Source: BOG-1155 sp963717985 (GTDB taxonomy: Bacteria > Desulfobacterota > Syntrophorhabdia > Syntrophorhabdales > WCHB1-27). From it: 64,000 nt of DNA. The notes beneath the pieces were generated by a model. The model worked only from the letters and a program-made list of their open reading frames with translations, was not told the DNA's origin and did not search any database. Both the position numbers and the translations under genes were made by a program. Location of the stretch: contig CAVQYC010000005.1 of NCBI GenBank assembly GCA_963717985.1, forward strand, positions 186,001 through 250,000. Direction: 5' to 3'. Shown piece after piece: positions 33,823 to 42,998 of the stretch (positions within the stretch are counted from its first letter, which is position 1; each line of letters opens with the position of its first letter).

Positions 33823-34860
33823 TCAGGCCGGACCCCTTCCTTCGGCATGTACGCAGTCCACGAGGAACTCCACGTTTTTAACGGGCGTGCCGGGCAAGAT
33901 CCCATGCCCCAGATTGAAGATGTGTCCGTTGACGCCTCTGACGCGGCCGATAATATCCTTCACCTGCCTCTCGATATGGTCGCGGGATGCGAAAAGTGCG
34001 GTAGGGTCGAGGTTGCCCTGGATTGCGCAGTCCTTGCCGAGATGGTCCCATGCCTCATCGATCGGGACCCGCCAGTCCAGGCCGACCACATCGCCGCCCG
34101 CCTCGTGCATAAGGGGGAGGAGGTGAAAAGTGTTGACGCCGAAATGTATGCTGGGGACAGACCGGTCAAGGGAGGCAAAGAGCCTCTTCATGTGGGGGAA
34201 TACGTACTCCCGGTAATCCTGGGTCGAAAGGATCCCGATCCAACTGTCGAACACCTGTACGGCCTGGGCCCCGTGTCTTATCTGGGCGTTTAGATACTGA
34301 ACGGCCATGTCCGTCAGCTTCTCCATGAGAAGATGAAAGACGGAGGTCTCTATGTGCATGAGCGTCTTTGTGGTTTGAAAGTGTTTCGACCCGCCCCCCT
34401 CTATGAGATAACTCGCAAGCGTGAAAGGGGCGCCGGAAAAACCTATGAGCGGGACCACGTTGTCGATCTCGGCTCTGGCCTGTTCGATGGCCTTCAATAC
34501 GTAGGGGAGATCCTTTTCGATATCGAGGGCCTTCAGCCCGTCCACGTCTTCCCTTGAGCGCAGGGGCTTTTCGATGACGGGCCCGCCCGAGTCGGCGAAC
34601 GTGAGGGCGGCGCCCATTTTCTCAAGGGGCAGAAGGATGTCGGAGAAAATGATGGCAGCGTCGAGTTCGAAGCGCCTGATCGGCTGAAGGGTAATCTCGA
34701 CGGCAAGCTCGGGCGTCTTGCACATCTCCAGGAAGCCGTGCCTTGCACGGATCTGTCGGTACGCTTCCATGTACCTCCCCGCCTGCCTCATGAGCCAGAT
34801 AGGGGTGCAGTCCACGGGCTCCCGTCTGCATGCCTTTAGGAAACGATCGTGTCTAGCCAT
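33823..34860 (-). CDS. hemE: Uroporphyrinogen decarboxylase
   Basis: 345 residues, full length. Converts uroporphyrinogen III to coproporphyrinogen III in the cytosol. Signatures: IWLMRQAGRYMEAYR near the N-terminus, the catalytic Asp segment AAIIFSDILLPLEKMG, GFSGAPFTLASYLIEGGGS, and NLGHGILPGTP near the C-terminus. Stop and start spacing suggest co-transcription with the two hexaheme cytochromes downstream. Together with hemC it places two heme-pathway genes amid cytochrome genes. Confidence 0.97.
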   Translation of the reverse strand: MARHDRFLKACRREPVDCTPIWLMRQAGRYMEAYRQIRARHGFLEMCKTPELAVEITLQPIRRFELDAAIIFSDILLPLEKMGAALTFADSGGPVIEKPLRSREDVDGLKALDIEKDLPYVLKAIEQARAEIDNVVPLIGFSGAPFTLASYLIEGGGSKHFQTTKTLMHIETSVFHLLMEKLTDMAVQYLNAQIRHGAQAVQVFDSWIGILSTQDYREYVFPHMKRLFASLDRSVPSIHFGVNTFHLLPLMHEAGGDVVGLDWRVPIDEAWDHLGKDCAIQGNLDPTALFASRDHIERQVKDIIGRVRGVNGHIFNLGHGILPGTPVKNVEFLVDCVHAEGRGPA

Positions 34861-34971
34861 TATTCAACCAAGTAAGTATACCCGAAAAAGGCGTATCGTT
34901 CCAGAACATTCACACTACTTCTATGATGGACATGAGTCGCCGCCACACGCTTTGGCCCGCAGGTTTTCTTA

Positions 34972-35000
34972 TTGACATTTGCCCCTATTGGTTTGATAAT
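34972..35000 (+). promoter_or_regulatory. Near-consensus sigma-70 promoter of the thioesterase gene
   Basis: TTGACA (34972-34977) and GATAAT (34995-35000) with a 17-base spacer, about 30 bases before the start codon. A TATACT box on the opposite strand (34875-34880) may belong to hemE. Confidence 0.7.
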
Positions 35001-35029
35001 CACATAGATTTAGCGTGAGGAAACTAAAG

Positions 35030-35566
35030 ATGAATTCTCGTATCCGGTCCCGGACTTTTCAATGGTCCGATCCGGCGGAAGCCGCCAGGACAATCGAGAC
35101 CGTCAGCGGTCTCGAGTATTTGCGAAGCCTCAAGGACCGCACGATCGATGAGCCGCCTATCGCCCGCCTGATCGGTCTTGCCATCCTGGAGGCGGAGAAG
35201 GGTCGTGTCGTCCTTGAATTTACTCCCAGGGAATGGCACTACAACCCCTTCGGCACAGTCCACGGCGGCATATCATGCACGGCTCTCGATTCAGCCGCCG
35301 GCTGCGCGGTTCAGTCGATGCTCCCCAGGGGCGTCGCATATACTTCTCTCGATCTGAAAGTGAATTTTATACGGCCGATTACCACGGACGTGGGGCCGAT
35401 GCGGTGTGAAGGGAGGATCGTGCATCTCGGCAGTCGCACCGGCATTGCCGGGGCGAGGTTGACCGACATGGAAGATCAGCTCTATGTCTTTGGTGTTGCC
35501 ATGTGTATGATCTTCCGGCCGGGCAGTGAACGGGCGGAAAATGAAAGACTACGAAACGAGGTGTAG
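35030..35566 (+). CDS. PaaI/YdiI-type hotdog-fold acyl-CoA thioesterase
   Basis: 178 residues from the ATG at 35030 (GAGG ten bases upstream); a GTG at 35015 is the alternative. The signature of the PaaI group is clear: NPFGTVHGGISCTALDSAAG, then YTSLDLKVNFIRPI and GRIVHLGSRTGIAGARL. The enzyme hydrolyses acyl- or aryl-CoA thioesters in the cytosol; the substrate cannot be read from sequence. It has an extra N-terminal extension of about 30 residues. Two bases separate it from the adenosine-specific kinase gene. Confidence 0.88.
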   Translation: MNSRIRSRTFQWSDPAEAARTIETVSGLEYLRSLKDRTIDEPPIARLIGLAILEAEKGRVVLEFTPREWHYNPFGTVHGGISCTALDSAAGCAVQSMLPRGVAYTSLDLKVNFIRPITTDVGPMRCEGRIVHLGSRTGIAGARLTDMEDQLYVFGVAMCMIFRPGSERAENERLRNEV

Positions 35567-35568
35567 CA

Positions 35569-36054
35569 ATGGTTTCTCTCACTACCGTCAGGGTGGATCT
35601 CCCGGAAGGAATGAATGTGATCATCGGGCAGTCTCATTTTATCAAGACAGTGCCTGACCTTTATGAGGCGCTTGTCGCATCTTCGCCGCATCTGAAATTC
35701 GGTATCGCCTTTTCAGAGGCGAGCGGTCATTGTCTGGTGCGCCATGAAGGGAATGACAAGGACCTCGAGAAGAGGGCTGCGGATACGGCCTTCGCTCTCG
35801 CATGCGGGCATGTCTTTGTCATATTCCTGAAGGAAGGTTTTCCTATTAATGTCCTCAACGCGATCAAGGGCTGCCAGGAGGTCTGCCGCATCTTTTGCGC
35901 AACCGCCAATCCACTGGAAGTGGTAGTGGCATCGAGCGAACAGGGCAATGGGATTGCGGGTGTCATAGACGGCTTGCGGCCGAAGGGTATCGAGGACGAG
36001 GAAGGCAGGGCCTGGCGGATCGACCTGCTCAAGAAATTCGGTTACAAGTTATGA
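35569..36054 (+). CDS. Adenosine-specific kinase family protein (DUF355)
   Basis: 161 residues, full length for this archaeal/bacterial family. Recognisable segments are VIIGQSHFIKTVPDLYEAL, GIAFSEASGHCLVRHEGND, HVFVIFLKEGFPINVLNAI and FCATANPLEVVVA, ending with GVIDG. The family is known from an archaeal structure that binds adenosine nucleotides; its physiological role is not established. Co-transcribed with the thioesterase gene. Confidence 0.85.
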   Translation: MVSLTTVRVDLPEGMNVIIGQSHFIKTVPDLYEALVASSPHLKFGIAFSEASGHCLVRHEGNDKDLEKRAADTAFALACGHVFVIFLKEGFPINVLNAIKGCQEVCRIFCATANPLEVVVASSEQGNGIAGVIDGLRPKGIEDEEGRAWRIDLLKKFGYKL

Positions 36055-36089
36055 GGAGTGTGTTTTTTACGGGTGCCCTTCGTGCGGTC

Positions 36090-36362
36090 TTAAAGGGTCA
36101 TCAGGACCAGGTGATGCTCGTTTAGCTCTTTGTAGAGCGCATATAACTGTTCCTGGCTCTCCGCCGGGAAGGTGGCCGTGATAGACAGGTACTTTTCCCC
36201 GCTGCTGGTGCGGCTGGAGTAAGTGATTTCATTGCCGGGGGCCACATGCTTCTCGACGATTGCGCTTACCGCCGAATAGAACTCGCTGGTATTCCTGCCC
36301 ATTACCTTGAGTGGGTAGGAGCAGGGGAACTGAAAGAGCTTGCTTTTGTCCTCCGTGGCCAT
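36090..36362 (-). CDS. DUF493 (YbeD-like) protein
   Basis: 90 residues from the ATG at 36362. The pattern FPCSYPLKVMGRN ... YSSRTSSGEKYLSITATF ... LYALYKELNEHHLVLMTL fits the DUF493/YbeD family, small ACT-like alpha-beta proteins of unknown, possibly regulatory, role. Convergent with the adenosine-kinase-like gene. Confidence 0.8.
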   Translation of the reverse strand: MATEDKSKLFQFPCSYPLKVMGRNTSEFYSAVSAIVEKHVAPGNEITYSSRTSSGEKYLSITATFPAESQEQLYALYKELNEHHLVLMTL

Positions 36363-36484
36363 AACGTAAGTTCCTCTCTGCATGCAGCGGATGATTGGTC
36401 ACGAATGCGACCGCGTCAATGGTATAGTATACAGATCGGGGATGGCTCCCGCAAGGGGGGGCGAGGGAGGAAAAGGAGGAATAA

Positions 36485-37978
36485 ATGGCAGTGGTGCCTG
36501 AAGTAGCAAAACATTACGGCAGGCTGAAGAATTACATCAACGGCGAGTGGGTGGATGCGGGCACGGGGGAGTATTTCGAGACCACAAACCCGGCCACGGG
36601 TGAAGTCATCGCCGAGGCGCCGATCGCGTCGCGTAATGATGTGGAAGCCGCGATCAGCGCCGCATACGAGGCCTTCAGGAAATGGAGGGATGTACCGTTC
36701 AGGGACCGGGCGAAGAAGGTATTTACCCTGCGGGAGCGGTGCGCGGAGAAGGCCGAGTGGATGGCTCGCATCCTCGTCCAGGACCATGGCTGCACCATAG
36801 ATGAAGGAAGGGGGACCTGCGCGAGGATCGTTGAAAATGTCGAGGCGGCAGGCAGCTCCATGTTCGGCCCCTATAGGGGAGAACACGTCGACCAGTTGGC
36901 GACCGGTATCGACTGCTATCAGATCCGTGAGCCCGCCGGCGTTTTCCTGATCATTACCCCCGGCAACATTCCGACCCATGCCTGGTCGTCTTTCGTGCCC
37001 TATGCCGTCGCCTGTGGCTGTACGGTAATAGTCAAGCCCAGCAGACAGGTCCCGGTTGCCGCAGACTCCGTGATGAAGGTGACCGAGGAGATTGGTCTTC
37101 CGCCGGGCGTGGTCAACCTCGTCCATATGGGACCCGACAGGGAGCTCAACAAGGTTATTCTCTCCGACCCCAGGATAAAGGGCGTCGGCCTCATAGGCTC
37201 CACGCGTGTGTCGAAGGAGCTCTTCGAGCTGTGCGGGCGATACGGGAAGCGCTCTTCCCTCAATGGGAACGGAAAGAACTGGATCGTCGTGATGCCGGAT
37301 GCGCCGGTGGACAAAGCCGTCGGCTACCTGCTTCGCGGCTGTTTCGGCATGTCGGGACAGCGCTGCCTCGGCTCCGACAATGTCGCCGTCCTGGGTGACG
37401 ACAGGCGGTACAGTGAAGTGAAGGAGGCATTTCTTGCCGCATCAAAGACCATGAAGATGGGATACGGCCTCGACGAATCAGTAGAGCTCGGACCTCTCAC
37501 GAGCAGCCAGGGGAAGGAGAAAGTGGAGCAGTTCATCGAGGCCGGCCTGCGCCTCGGCGCGCGGCTCCTCCTCGACGGCCGCGCCCCGGCCGTAAGAGGG
37601 TATGAAAGGGGATATTTTCTTGGGCCGAGCATTTTCGAGCAGGTGACGCCCGAGATGGACCCTCTGGCGAAAGAGGAGGCCTTCGGCCCCCTTGCGAACC
37701 TCTTGAGACCCGGGGATCTGGATGAGGCGATAGGCTGGATCAACGGAGGGCGCTACGGCCACTCGGCATGTATCGTCACGGAGAGCGGCAAAGCGGCCCG
37801 TAAGTTCATCAGGGAATGTGAGGTCGGCAACGTGGGCGTCAATGCAGGCATCCCCCAGCCTTATTCATTCTTCGGTCTCGGCTCCAAGAAGGATTCCTTC
37901 TTCGGCATGTCGAAGTCCCGTATGGACTCGGTCAAGCTCTTTCTGGATGAGAAGACCGTCACCCTCAGATGGGTATAG
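36485..37978 (+). CDS. CoA-dependent aldehyde dehydrogenase of the methylmalonate-semialdehyde dehydrogenase type
   Basis: 497 residues with AGGAGG before the ATG. Rossmann and catalytic domains of the ALDH superfamily are complete, with the nucleophile Cys in GMSGQRCLGS. The general-base Glu of ordinary ALDHs is replaced (SLNGNGKN), as in methylmalonate-semialdehyde dehydrogenases, which use CoA rather than water. An Arg precedes the Cys (GQRC), as in that group, and VQDHGCTIDEGRG aligns with its EHGKT segment. The known reaction is oxidative decarboxylation of a 2-substituted 3-oxopropanoate to an acyl-CoA. First gene of the catabolic operon; 2-formylglutarate is a plausible substrate (inference). 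Confidence 0.88.
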   Translation: MAVVPEVAKHYGRLKNYINGEWVDAGTGEYFETTNPATGEVIAEAPIASRNDVEAAISAAYEAFRKWRDVPFRDRAKKVFTLRERCAEKAEWMARILVQDHGCTIDEGRGTCARIVENVEAAGSSMFGPYRGEHVDQLATGIDCYQIREPAGVFLIITPGNIPTHAWSSFVPYAVACGCTVIVKPSRQVPVAADSVMKVTEEIGLPPGVVNLVHMGPDRELNKVILSDPRIKGVGLIGSTRVSKELFELCGRYGKRSSLNGNGKNWIVVMPDAPVDKAVGYLLRGCFGMSGQRCLGSDNVAVLGDDRRYSEVKEAFLAASKTMKMGYGLDESVELGPLTSSQGKEKVEQFIEAGLRLGARLLLDGRAPAVRGYERGYFLGPSIFEQVTPEMDPLAKEEAFGPLANLLRPGDLDEAIGWINGGRYGHSACIVTESGKAARKFIRECEVGNVGVNAGIPQPYSFFGLGSKKDSFFGMSKSRMDSVKLFLDEKTVTLRWV

Positions 37979-38054
37979 CTTATCCGGGCGAACCCCGGGA
38001 AAACGGCCGCAGGCGTAGTATGGCTTTGCCCGCCGTCAGGAAAAGGAGGATTTT

Positions 38055-39287
38055 ATGAGATACTGGAAGGGACTAGGTGTGATAGGCATCATCGCCTGCC
38101 TCGTGCTGCCGAACCTGTCGTACGGTCAGGCGGTAAAATTCAGGATAGGATGCGCCCTGCCCCTCACGGGCATATTCGGACGGGACGGCAACCTCGTGAA
38201 GGATGCCTACACGTTCTGGGCGGAAACCATAAATGCCAAAGGCGGCATTACGGTAAAGGGCAAGAAGTACCCGGTGGAGCTCTTGTTCTTCGATGATAAG
38301 AGCGACAAGGCCGAGGCCGCGAAACTCGTGGAGAGGCTAGCCACCATCGAGAAAGCCGACCTGATCCTCGGAGGCTTCGGCAGCGATTCCGTGTTTGCCG
38401 CGAGCGCCATTTCCGAAAAGTACAAGTATCCGATGATCTCCGGGGGGGCAAGCTCCAACAAGCTCTTCGAGCGTGGTTTCAAATACTATTTTTCAACCCT
38501 CGGCAAAGCGACAGAGGAAGTCCGGGGGTGCGTGGAGATCAGCCGGGCATTGAAGCCCAAGCCGAAGACAGCGGCGGTCATAGGCTCGGACATCCTTTTC
38601 ACCTCGCTGGCGGCCGAAGGCTTCAAGGATTACCTCAAGAAGGAGGGCATAGATCTAGTCTACTTCGAGCTTTTCCCGCTCTCCCTGGCCGACTACAACT
38701 CGCTCCTCTACAAGGTGAAACAGAAGAACCCCGACATGCTTCTGGTCGGCTCCCATCTGATGGTTGCCCTCAACACGATGAAGGCGCTCAAAGAGGTCGA
38801 CTTTACCCCGAAGCTGGTGGCCTTCAGCTATGGCCCGACGGTACCCGATTTCGTGAAGTCCCTGGGCAAAGACGCAGAGTATGTCGTTGCCGCGGCGGAA
38901 TGGGCGCCCAACCTGCCCTACAAGGACGACATCTTCGGCACGGCGAGGGAGTTGAATGCCAACTACTACAAGAGGTTCAACAGGAATCCTGATTATGTGG
39001 AAGTGGCATCCCTGGGCGGCGCCCTTGTGCAGCAGTGGGCTGTCGAGAGGCTGGCCGTGGCGCCGCCTCTGAAAGAAGCGGACAGGGTCAGGATCATGGA
39101 GGAGCTGCACAAGATGGATTCCATGACGTGCTACGGGAGGATAAAATTCGGCCCTGACGGCGCCAACCTCGACCATCCCCCCATAGCCGTGCAGGTGCAG
39201 AATGGGAAACTGACCACCGTCTTCCCGAAAGAGGTGGCTTCGAGCCCGGTACTCTACCCCGCGAAACCGTGGAAGGAGAGAAAGTAA
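38055..39287 (+). CDS. LIV-type ABC transporter substrate-binding protein
   Basis: 410 residues, AGGAGG site, signal peptide to about LSYGQA. The LivK/Leu-Ile-Val-binding fold is seen in FRIGCALPLTGIFGRDG, the motif ELLFFDDKSDKAEAAKLVERL and GGFGSDSVFAASAISEKY. Members near aromatic-degradation genes bind aromatic acids or other carboxylates rather than amino acids. Encoded directly ahead of both permeases and both ATPases, so the transporter is complete. Ligand inferred from the operon: a heteroaromatic acid. Confidence 0.9.
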   Translation: MRYWKGLGVIGIIACLVLPNLSYGQAVKFRIGCALPLTGIFGRDGNLVKDAYTFWAETINAKGGITVKGKKYPVELLFFDDKSDKAEAAKLVERLATIEKADLILGGFGSDSVFAASAISEKYKYPMISGGASSNKLFERGFKYYFSTLGKATEEVRGCVEISRALKPKPKTAAVIGSDILFTSLAAEGFKDYLKKEGIDLVYFELFPLSLADYNSLLYKVKQKNPDMLLVGSHLMVALNTMKALKEVDFTPKLVAFSYGPTVPDFVKSLGKDAEYVVAAAEWAPNLPYKDDIFGTARELNANYYKRFNRNPDYVEVASLGGALVQQWAVERLAVAPPLKEADRVRIMEELHKMDSMTCYGRIKFGPDGANLDHPPIAVQVQNGKLTTVFPKEVASSPVLYPAKPWKERK

Positions 39288-39291
39288 CCCG

Positions 39292-40161
39292 ATGGGGCTC
39301 CTGATACAGGCCCTTATCACGGGCCTTCTCATGGGAGGTGTGTACGCCGCGTATTCGAGCGGTTTTTCTCTCATATTCGGTGTCATGAATATTGTCAATA
39401 TCTTCCATGGCGAGCTGATCATGATAGGCGCCTTCACCACCTACTGGCTCTACACCCTCTACCATATCGATCCTTTCCTCACCCTTCCCCTCTCCATCAT
39501 CTCGGCCGGGGTGATCGGTTATGTGATCCAGAGGTTCGTGATAAACCGGGTGGTGGAGGCGCCCCCCATGATGTCGTACCTATGTACCTTCGGCATCCAC
39601 CTTATCCTGGGCAATCTGGCGCTCCTGCTCTGGAGCGCCGATTTCAGGACCGTCACCACGAGCTACTCCGGCATAGGCTTTTCCGTGGGCCCTGTTACCA
39701 TACCGATCGCGCGCCTGGTCACGTTCCTCATCGCCATCTGCACGACCTTCGGCGTCTACCTGTTCCTGGAGAAAGCCCGGTATGGGAAGGCCATTCGCGC
39801 GGCAAGCCAGGACAAGGAAATGGCCCGTCTCGTGGGCATCGATATCAAGAAGGTGTATGCCCTCACCTTTGCCCTCGGGGCCGCGATCACCGGTCTTGCC
39901 GGCGGCCTCATCTCCACGCACTTTGTGATTTATCCCCAGATGGGGCTCCCCTACACGATCATCGCCTTCTGCGTGGTCGTGCTCGGGGGGATGGGGTATA
40001 TCCCCGGCGCGCTGGTAGGCGGCCTGCTCCTGGGTGTGATCCAATCGCTGACCGCAACCTACCTGAGCTCCGGTCTTTCCATTGCCATAACCTTTATTCT
40101 CCTCTTCATTATCCTCGTGCTGAAACCCCGGGGCATTATGGGTAAGGGGATCGTCGAATGA
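39292..40161 (+). CDS. LivH-type ABC transporter permease
   Basis: 289 residues, about eight membrane helices. Family segments: GLLMGGVYAAYSSGFSLIFG at the N-terminus, MNIVNIFHGELIMIGAF, and the EAA-like coupling region KARYGKAIRAASQDKEMARLVGID. The final helix is followed by RGIMGKGIVE. An ATGA-type overlap joins it to the LivM gene. Confidence 0.93.
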   Translation: MGLLIQALITGLLMGGVYAAYSSGFSLIFGVMNIVNIFHGELIMIGAFTTYWLYTLYHIDPFLTLPLSIISAGVIGYVIQRFVINRVVEAPPMMSYLCTFGIHLILGNLALLLWSADFRTVTTSYSGIGFSVGPVTIPIARLVTFLIAICTTFGVYLFLEKARYGKAIRAASQDKEMARLVGIDIKKVYALTFALGAAITGLAGGLISTHFVIYPQMGLPYTIIAFCVVVLGGMGYIPGALVGGLLLGVIQSLTATYLSSGLSIAITFILLFIILVLKPRGIMGKGIVE

Positions 40162-41081
40162 GAAAGTACGTTGTCTGGATCGCCATCTTCCTTGCCCTCC
40201 TCCTCGTTCCCGCGTTCAAGCTGGAAGGCTACTACTTGCGGACCCTCTCCATGATTTTTCTCTGGATCGGCCTGGCTTCCGCCTGGAACCTCACCTCCGG
40301 CTTCACCGGCTATATCGATTTCGGCGCCGTCGCCTATTTCGGCATAGGCAACTACGCCACGGCCTTATTGATGACGAAGGCGGGCTTACCCTTTTTCCCC
40401 GCCATTGTGATAAGCGGGCTCCTGTCCGGCGCGATCGCCATTTTTATCGGGAAGCACACGATGAAGCTCCGGGGCGCCTACTTCGGCATCGCGACCCTTG
40501 CTTTTGCCGAGGCGGCGAGCCAGATCGTGCTCGAATTCGACAGGACCTTTCACGTCACCCTCTTCGAGGGGAGCCACGGCATCACCCTTCCCATCGCCCA
40601 TGACGAGACTTTTTTCTACTACACCTTCCTCATTACGGTCGCCCTCATCGTGTTCGTTGTGTTTCTCACGGACAGGAACAAATTCGGGTATGCTCTGAAG
40701 GCGATCAAGGAGGCGGAGAATTCCGCGGAGCTCGCCGGGGTCAATACACAGCGCTGCAAGGTGTCGGTCTACGCTATTACCGGCGTGATGATCGGCGTCC
40801 TGGGCGGCATAAACGCCTATTGGCTGACGTATATCAGTCCCCTGGATGTCTTCAGTGTGACCCATACGATCCATATGATCATCATGGCCCTTTTCGGCGG
40901 CATCGGCACCGTCTTCGGCCCCGTCATAGGCGCCGTCGTGCTCAGCCTCGCCAACGAGACAATAGGCGCCAAGCTGCTCTATACCTATCTCCTGATGCTG
41001 GGCGTCATCCTCCTCGTGGTGGTCATATTCGTGCCGAGCGGCTTTATCGGGCTGCTCTCATTCAAGAGGTTCCGGAAATGA
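40158..41081 (+). CDS. LivM-type ABC transporter permease
   Basis: 307 residues, about nine membrane helices. Typical segments are ASAWNLTSGFTGYIDFGAVA, MKLRGAYFGIATLAFAEA and the coupling loop FGYALKAIKEAENSAELAGV, then ALFGGIGTVFGPVIGAVVL. It overlaps the neighbouring genes on both sides by four bases and forms the second half of the membrane pore. Confidence 0.93.
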   Translation: MRKYVVWIAIFLALLLVPAFKLEGYYLRTLSMIFLWIGLASAWNLTSGFTGYIDFGAVAYFGIGNYATALLMTKAGLPFFPAIVISGLLSGAIAIFIGKHTMKLRGAYFGIATLAFAEAASQIVLEFDRTFHVTLFEGSHGITLPIAHDETFFYYTFLITVALIVFVVFLTDRNKFGYALKAIKEAENSAELAGVNTQRCKVSVYAITGVMIGVLGGINAYWLTYISPLDVFSVTHTIHMIIMALFGGIGTVFGPVIGAVVLSLANETIGAKLLYTYLLMLGVILLVVVIFVPSGFIGLLSFKRFRK

Positions 41082-41806
41082 GCCTGCTTTCGGTGAGGGA
41101 TCTCAAGAAGAACTTCGGCGCCTTAAAGGCCCTCAATAACGTGAATTTCGAGGTGGAGGAGGGCGAGATAGCCGGCATCATAGGGCCGAACGGGGCCGGT
41201 AAAACCACCCTCTTCAACGTGATTGTCGGCATCTACAGGCCCGATGGAGGCGACATCCTCTTCAGGGGCCGGAGCGTCAGGAACCTTCCGCCCCACCGGA
41301 TCTGCCGGACGGGAATTACGAAGACTTCCCAGATCGTGCACCCCTTTTTGACCTTGACGGTGAAGGAGAACGTGCTCGTCGCGCTGATGTTCGGACAGAA
41401 CCTCACGAAGAGAGAGTCGGAGGGCAGGGCCGAGGAGATCATGGAATTCCTCAATATAGCGGACGTGAAGGACATGCGGTCAACACAGATCTCCCTGCCG
41501 AAGAGAAGAAGGCTGGAACTGGCCCGTGCCCTGGGCACAGGGGCAGACCTGATCCTGATGGATGAAAACCTGGCCGGCCTGAACCCCAGGGAGCTCGAGG
41601 AAGGGATGGATATCATAAGGGAGCTGAAGAAAAGGGGGAAGACCCTGGTGATCGTGGAGCATATCATGCAGGCGATCATGGGTGTCTGCGAGAGGCTGAT
41701 AGTGCTGAGTTACGGGGAAAAAATCGCGGAAGGTCTTCCCGTCGAGGTCTGCAGCGACGATCGGGTGATCCAGGCCTACCTGGGGGAAAAGATATGCTCC
41801 GCATAA
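41078..41806 (+). CDS. LivG-type ABC transporter ATPase with degenerate signature motif
   Basis: 242 residues from the ATG at 41078. Walker A is GPNGAGKTT and Walker B is LILMDENLAGLNP, followed by the switch His in VIVEHIM. The signature loop, normally LPYGQQR in LivG, reads SLPKRRRLELARAL, lacking the central Gly; the signature Ser/Gly contacts the partner nucleotide, so one of the two ATP sites may be less active. Start codon overlaps the LivM stop. Confidence 0.9.
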   Translation: MSLLSVRDLKKNFGALKALNNVNFEVEEGEIAGIIGPNGAGKTTLFNVIVGIYRPDGGDILFRGRSVRNLPPHRICRTGITKTSQIVHPFLTLTVKENVLVALMFGQNLTKRESEGRAEEIMEFLNIADVKDMRSTQISLPKRRRLELARALGTGADLILMDENLAGLNPRELEEGMDIIRELKKRGKTLVIVEHIMQAIMGVCERLIVLSYGEKIAEGLPVEVCSDDRVIQAYLGEKICSA

Positions 41807-42504
41807 GGCACCTTGACGCGTATTACGGAGACGTTCAGGTACTCTTCGATTTGGACGTGACGGTCGGGAAGGGGGAGCTCGTCTCGATCATAGGACCGAA
41901 CAGCGCGGGCAAGTCCACGTTATTGAAGACCGTGCTGGGGCTCGTGAGGGCGGGCAGGAACCGGGAGGACGGGGGCATCTTTCTCGACGGCCTTGATCTG
42001 AAGGGGATGAGCACCGAAAAGCGCATCGCCCAGGGTATTGCCGTAGTCCCGGAGGGGGCATCCGTTTTCCCCGAGATGAGCGTCTATGACAACCTCTATC
42101 TGGGCGGCTACACGCGACCTGAACGGATACGGGAGATGATGAAGCAGGTCTTCGAGATGTTCCCGCGCATCGAGGAGCGGCTCTCCCAAAAAGCCAAGAC
42201 CCTGAGCGGGGGAGAGCGACAGATGCTCTGCATAGGCAGGACCCTCATGGCGAGCCCGAAGCTCATCCTCTTTGACGAGCCTTCCCTTGGCCTTCAGCCG
42301 TCGATCGTGCTTCAGATATTCGCGCACATAAAGCGGATTCACGAAAGGGGAACTGCTATATTGTTGGTAGAGCAGAATGTGTTTCAGACGCTCACCATAA
42401 CCGAGAGGACCTATGTCCTGGAGCATGGAAGGATCGCCCTGGAGGGAAGGAGCGAAAAGCTGATCGGCGACGCGTACATCAAAAAGTCCTACCTCGCGAT
42501 CTGA
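41794..42504 (+). CDS. LivF-type ABC transporter ATPase
   Basis: 236 residues. Walker A GPNSAGKST, intact signature LSGGERQMLCIGRTLM, Walker B LILFDEPSLGLQP and switch VEQNV. It probably forms the heterodimeric motor with the preceding LivG-type protein and thus supplies the canonical signature. Overlaps that gene by 13 bases. Confidence 0.93.
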   Translation: MLRIRHLDAYYGDVQVLFDLDVTVGKGELVSIIGPNSAGKSTLLKTVLGLVRAGRNREDGGIFLDGLDLKGMSTEKRIAQGIAVVPEGASVFPEMSVYDNLYLGGYTRPERIREMMKQVFEMFPRIEERLSQKAKTLSGGERQMLCIGRTLMASPKLILFDEPSLGLQPSIVLQIFAHIKRIHERGTAILLVEQNVFQTLTITERTYVLEHGRIALEGRSEKLIGDAYIKKSYLAI

Positions 42505-42521
42505 AAAAGGGGAGGGTGAGG

Positions 42522-42998
42522 ATGAAAAGGGTCGGGTTCACCCTGAACAGGAAGGCGATAACCTGCGACGTGGAGGAGAACGAGCTGCTCCTCCATACCT
42601 TGCGCGAGAGGCTGTCCGTCACCAGTGTCAAGGAGGGGTGCTCCATCGGGGAATGCGGGACGTGCACCGTCCTGGTCGATGATGAGCCCTGTTACGCGTG
42701 TCTTACGCTCACGGCAAAGGTGGAAGGGAGAGAGGTGAAGACCGTGGAATGCCTTGCCCATGAAGACCTTCTCCACCCCCTTCAGGAGTCGTTCATCTCC
42801 CACGGCGCCGTGCAGTGCGGCTTCTGCACCCCCGGTATGCTCCTCGTTGCCTACAGCCTGCTCCTCAAGCACCGTGAACCGACGGACGAGCAGATCAGGG
42901 AGGCCATGAGCGGCAACCTGTGCAGGTGCACGGGGTATGTCCAGATTATAGAGGCGATTAGAGATGCTGCCCCTTTTTTCGTACGTAGCGGCTCATAA
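42522..42998 (+). CDS. Molybdenum hydroxylase small subunit, two [2Fe-2S] clusters
   Basis: 158 residues from the ATG at 42522 (GGGAGGGTGAGG upstream). The plant-type ferredoxin motif CSIGECGTCTVLVDDEPCYAC and the second cluster motif CGFCTPGM ... CRCTGY are complete. This is the iron-sulfur subunit of the xanthine dehydrogenase / 4-hydroxybenzoyl-CoA reductase / nicotinate dehydrogenase family; it carries electrons between the molybdenum site and FAD. It overlaps the FAD subunit gene by 35 bases. Confidence 0.95.
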   Translation: MKRVGFTLNRKAITCDVEENELLLHTLRERLSVTSVKEGCSIGECGTCTVLVDDEPCYACLTLTAKVEGREVKTVECLAHEDLLHPLQESFISHGAVQCGFCTPGMLLVAYSLLLKHREPTDEQIREAMSGNLCRCTGYVQIIEAIRDAAPFFVRSGS

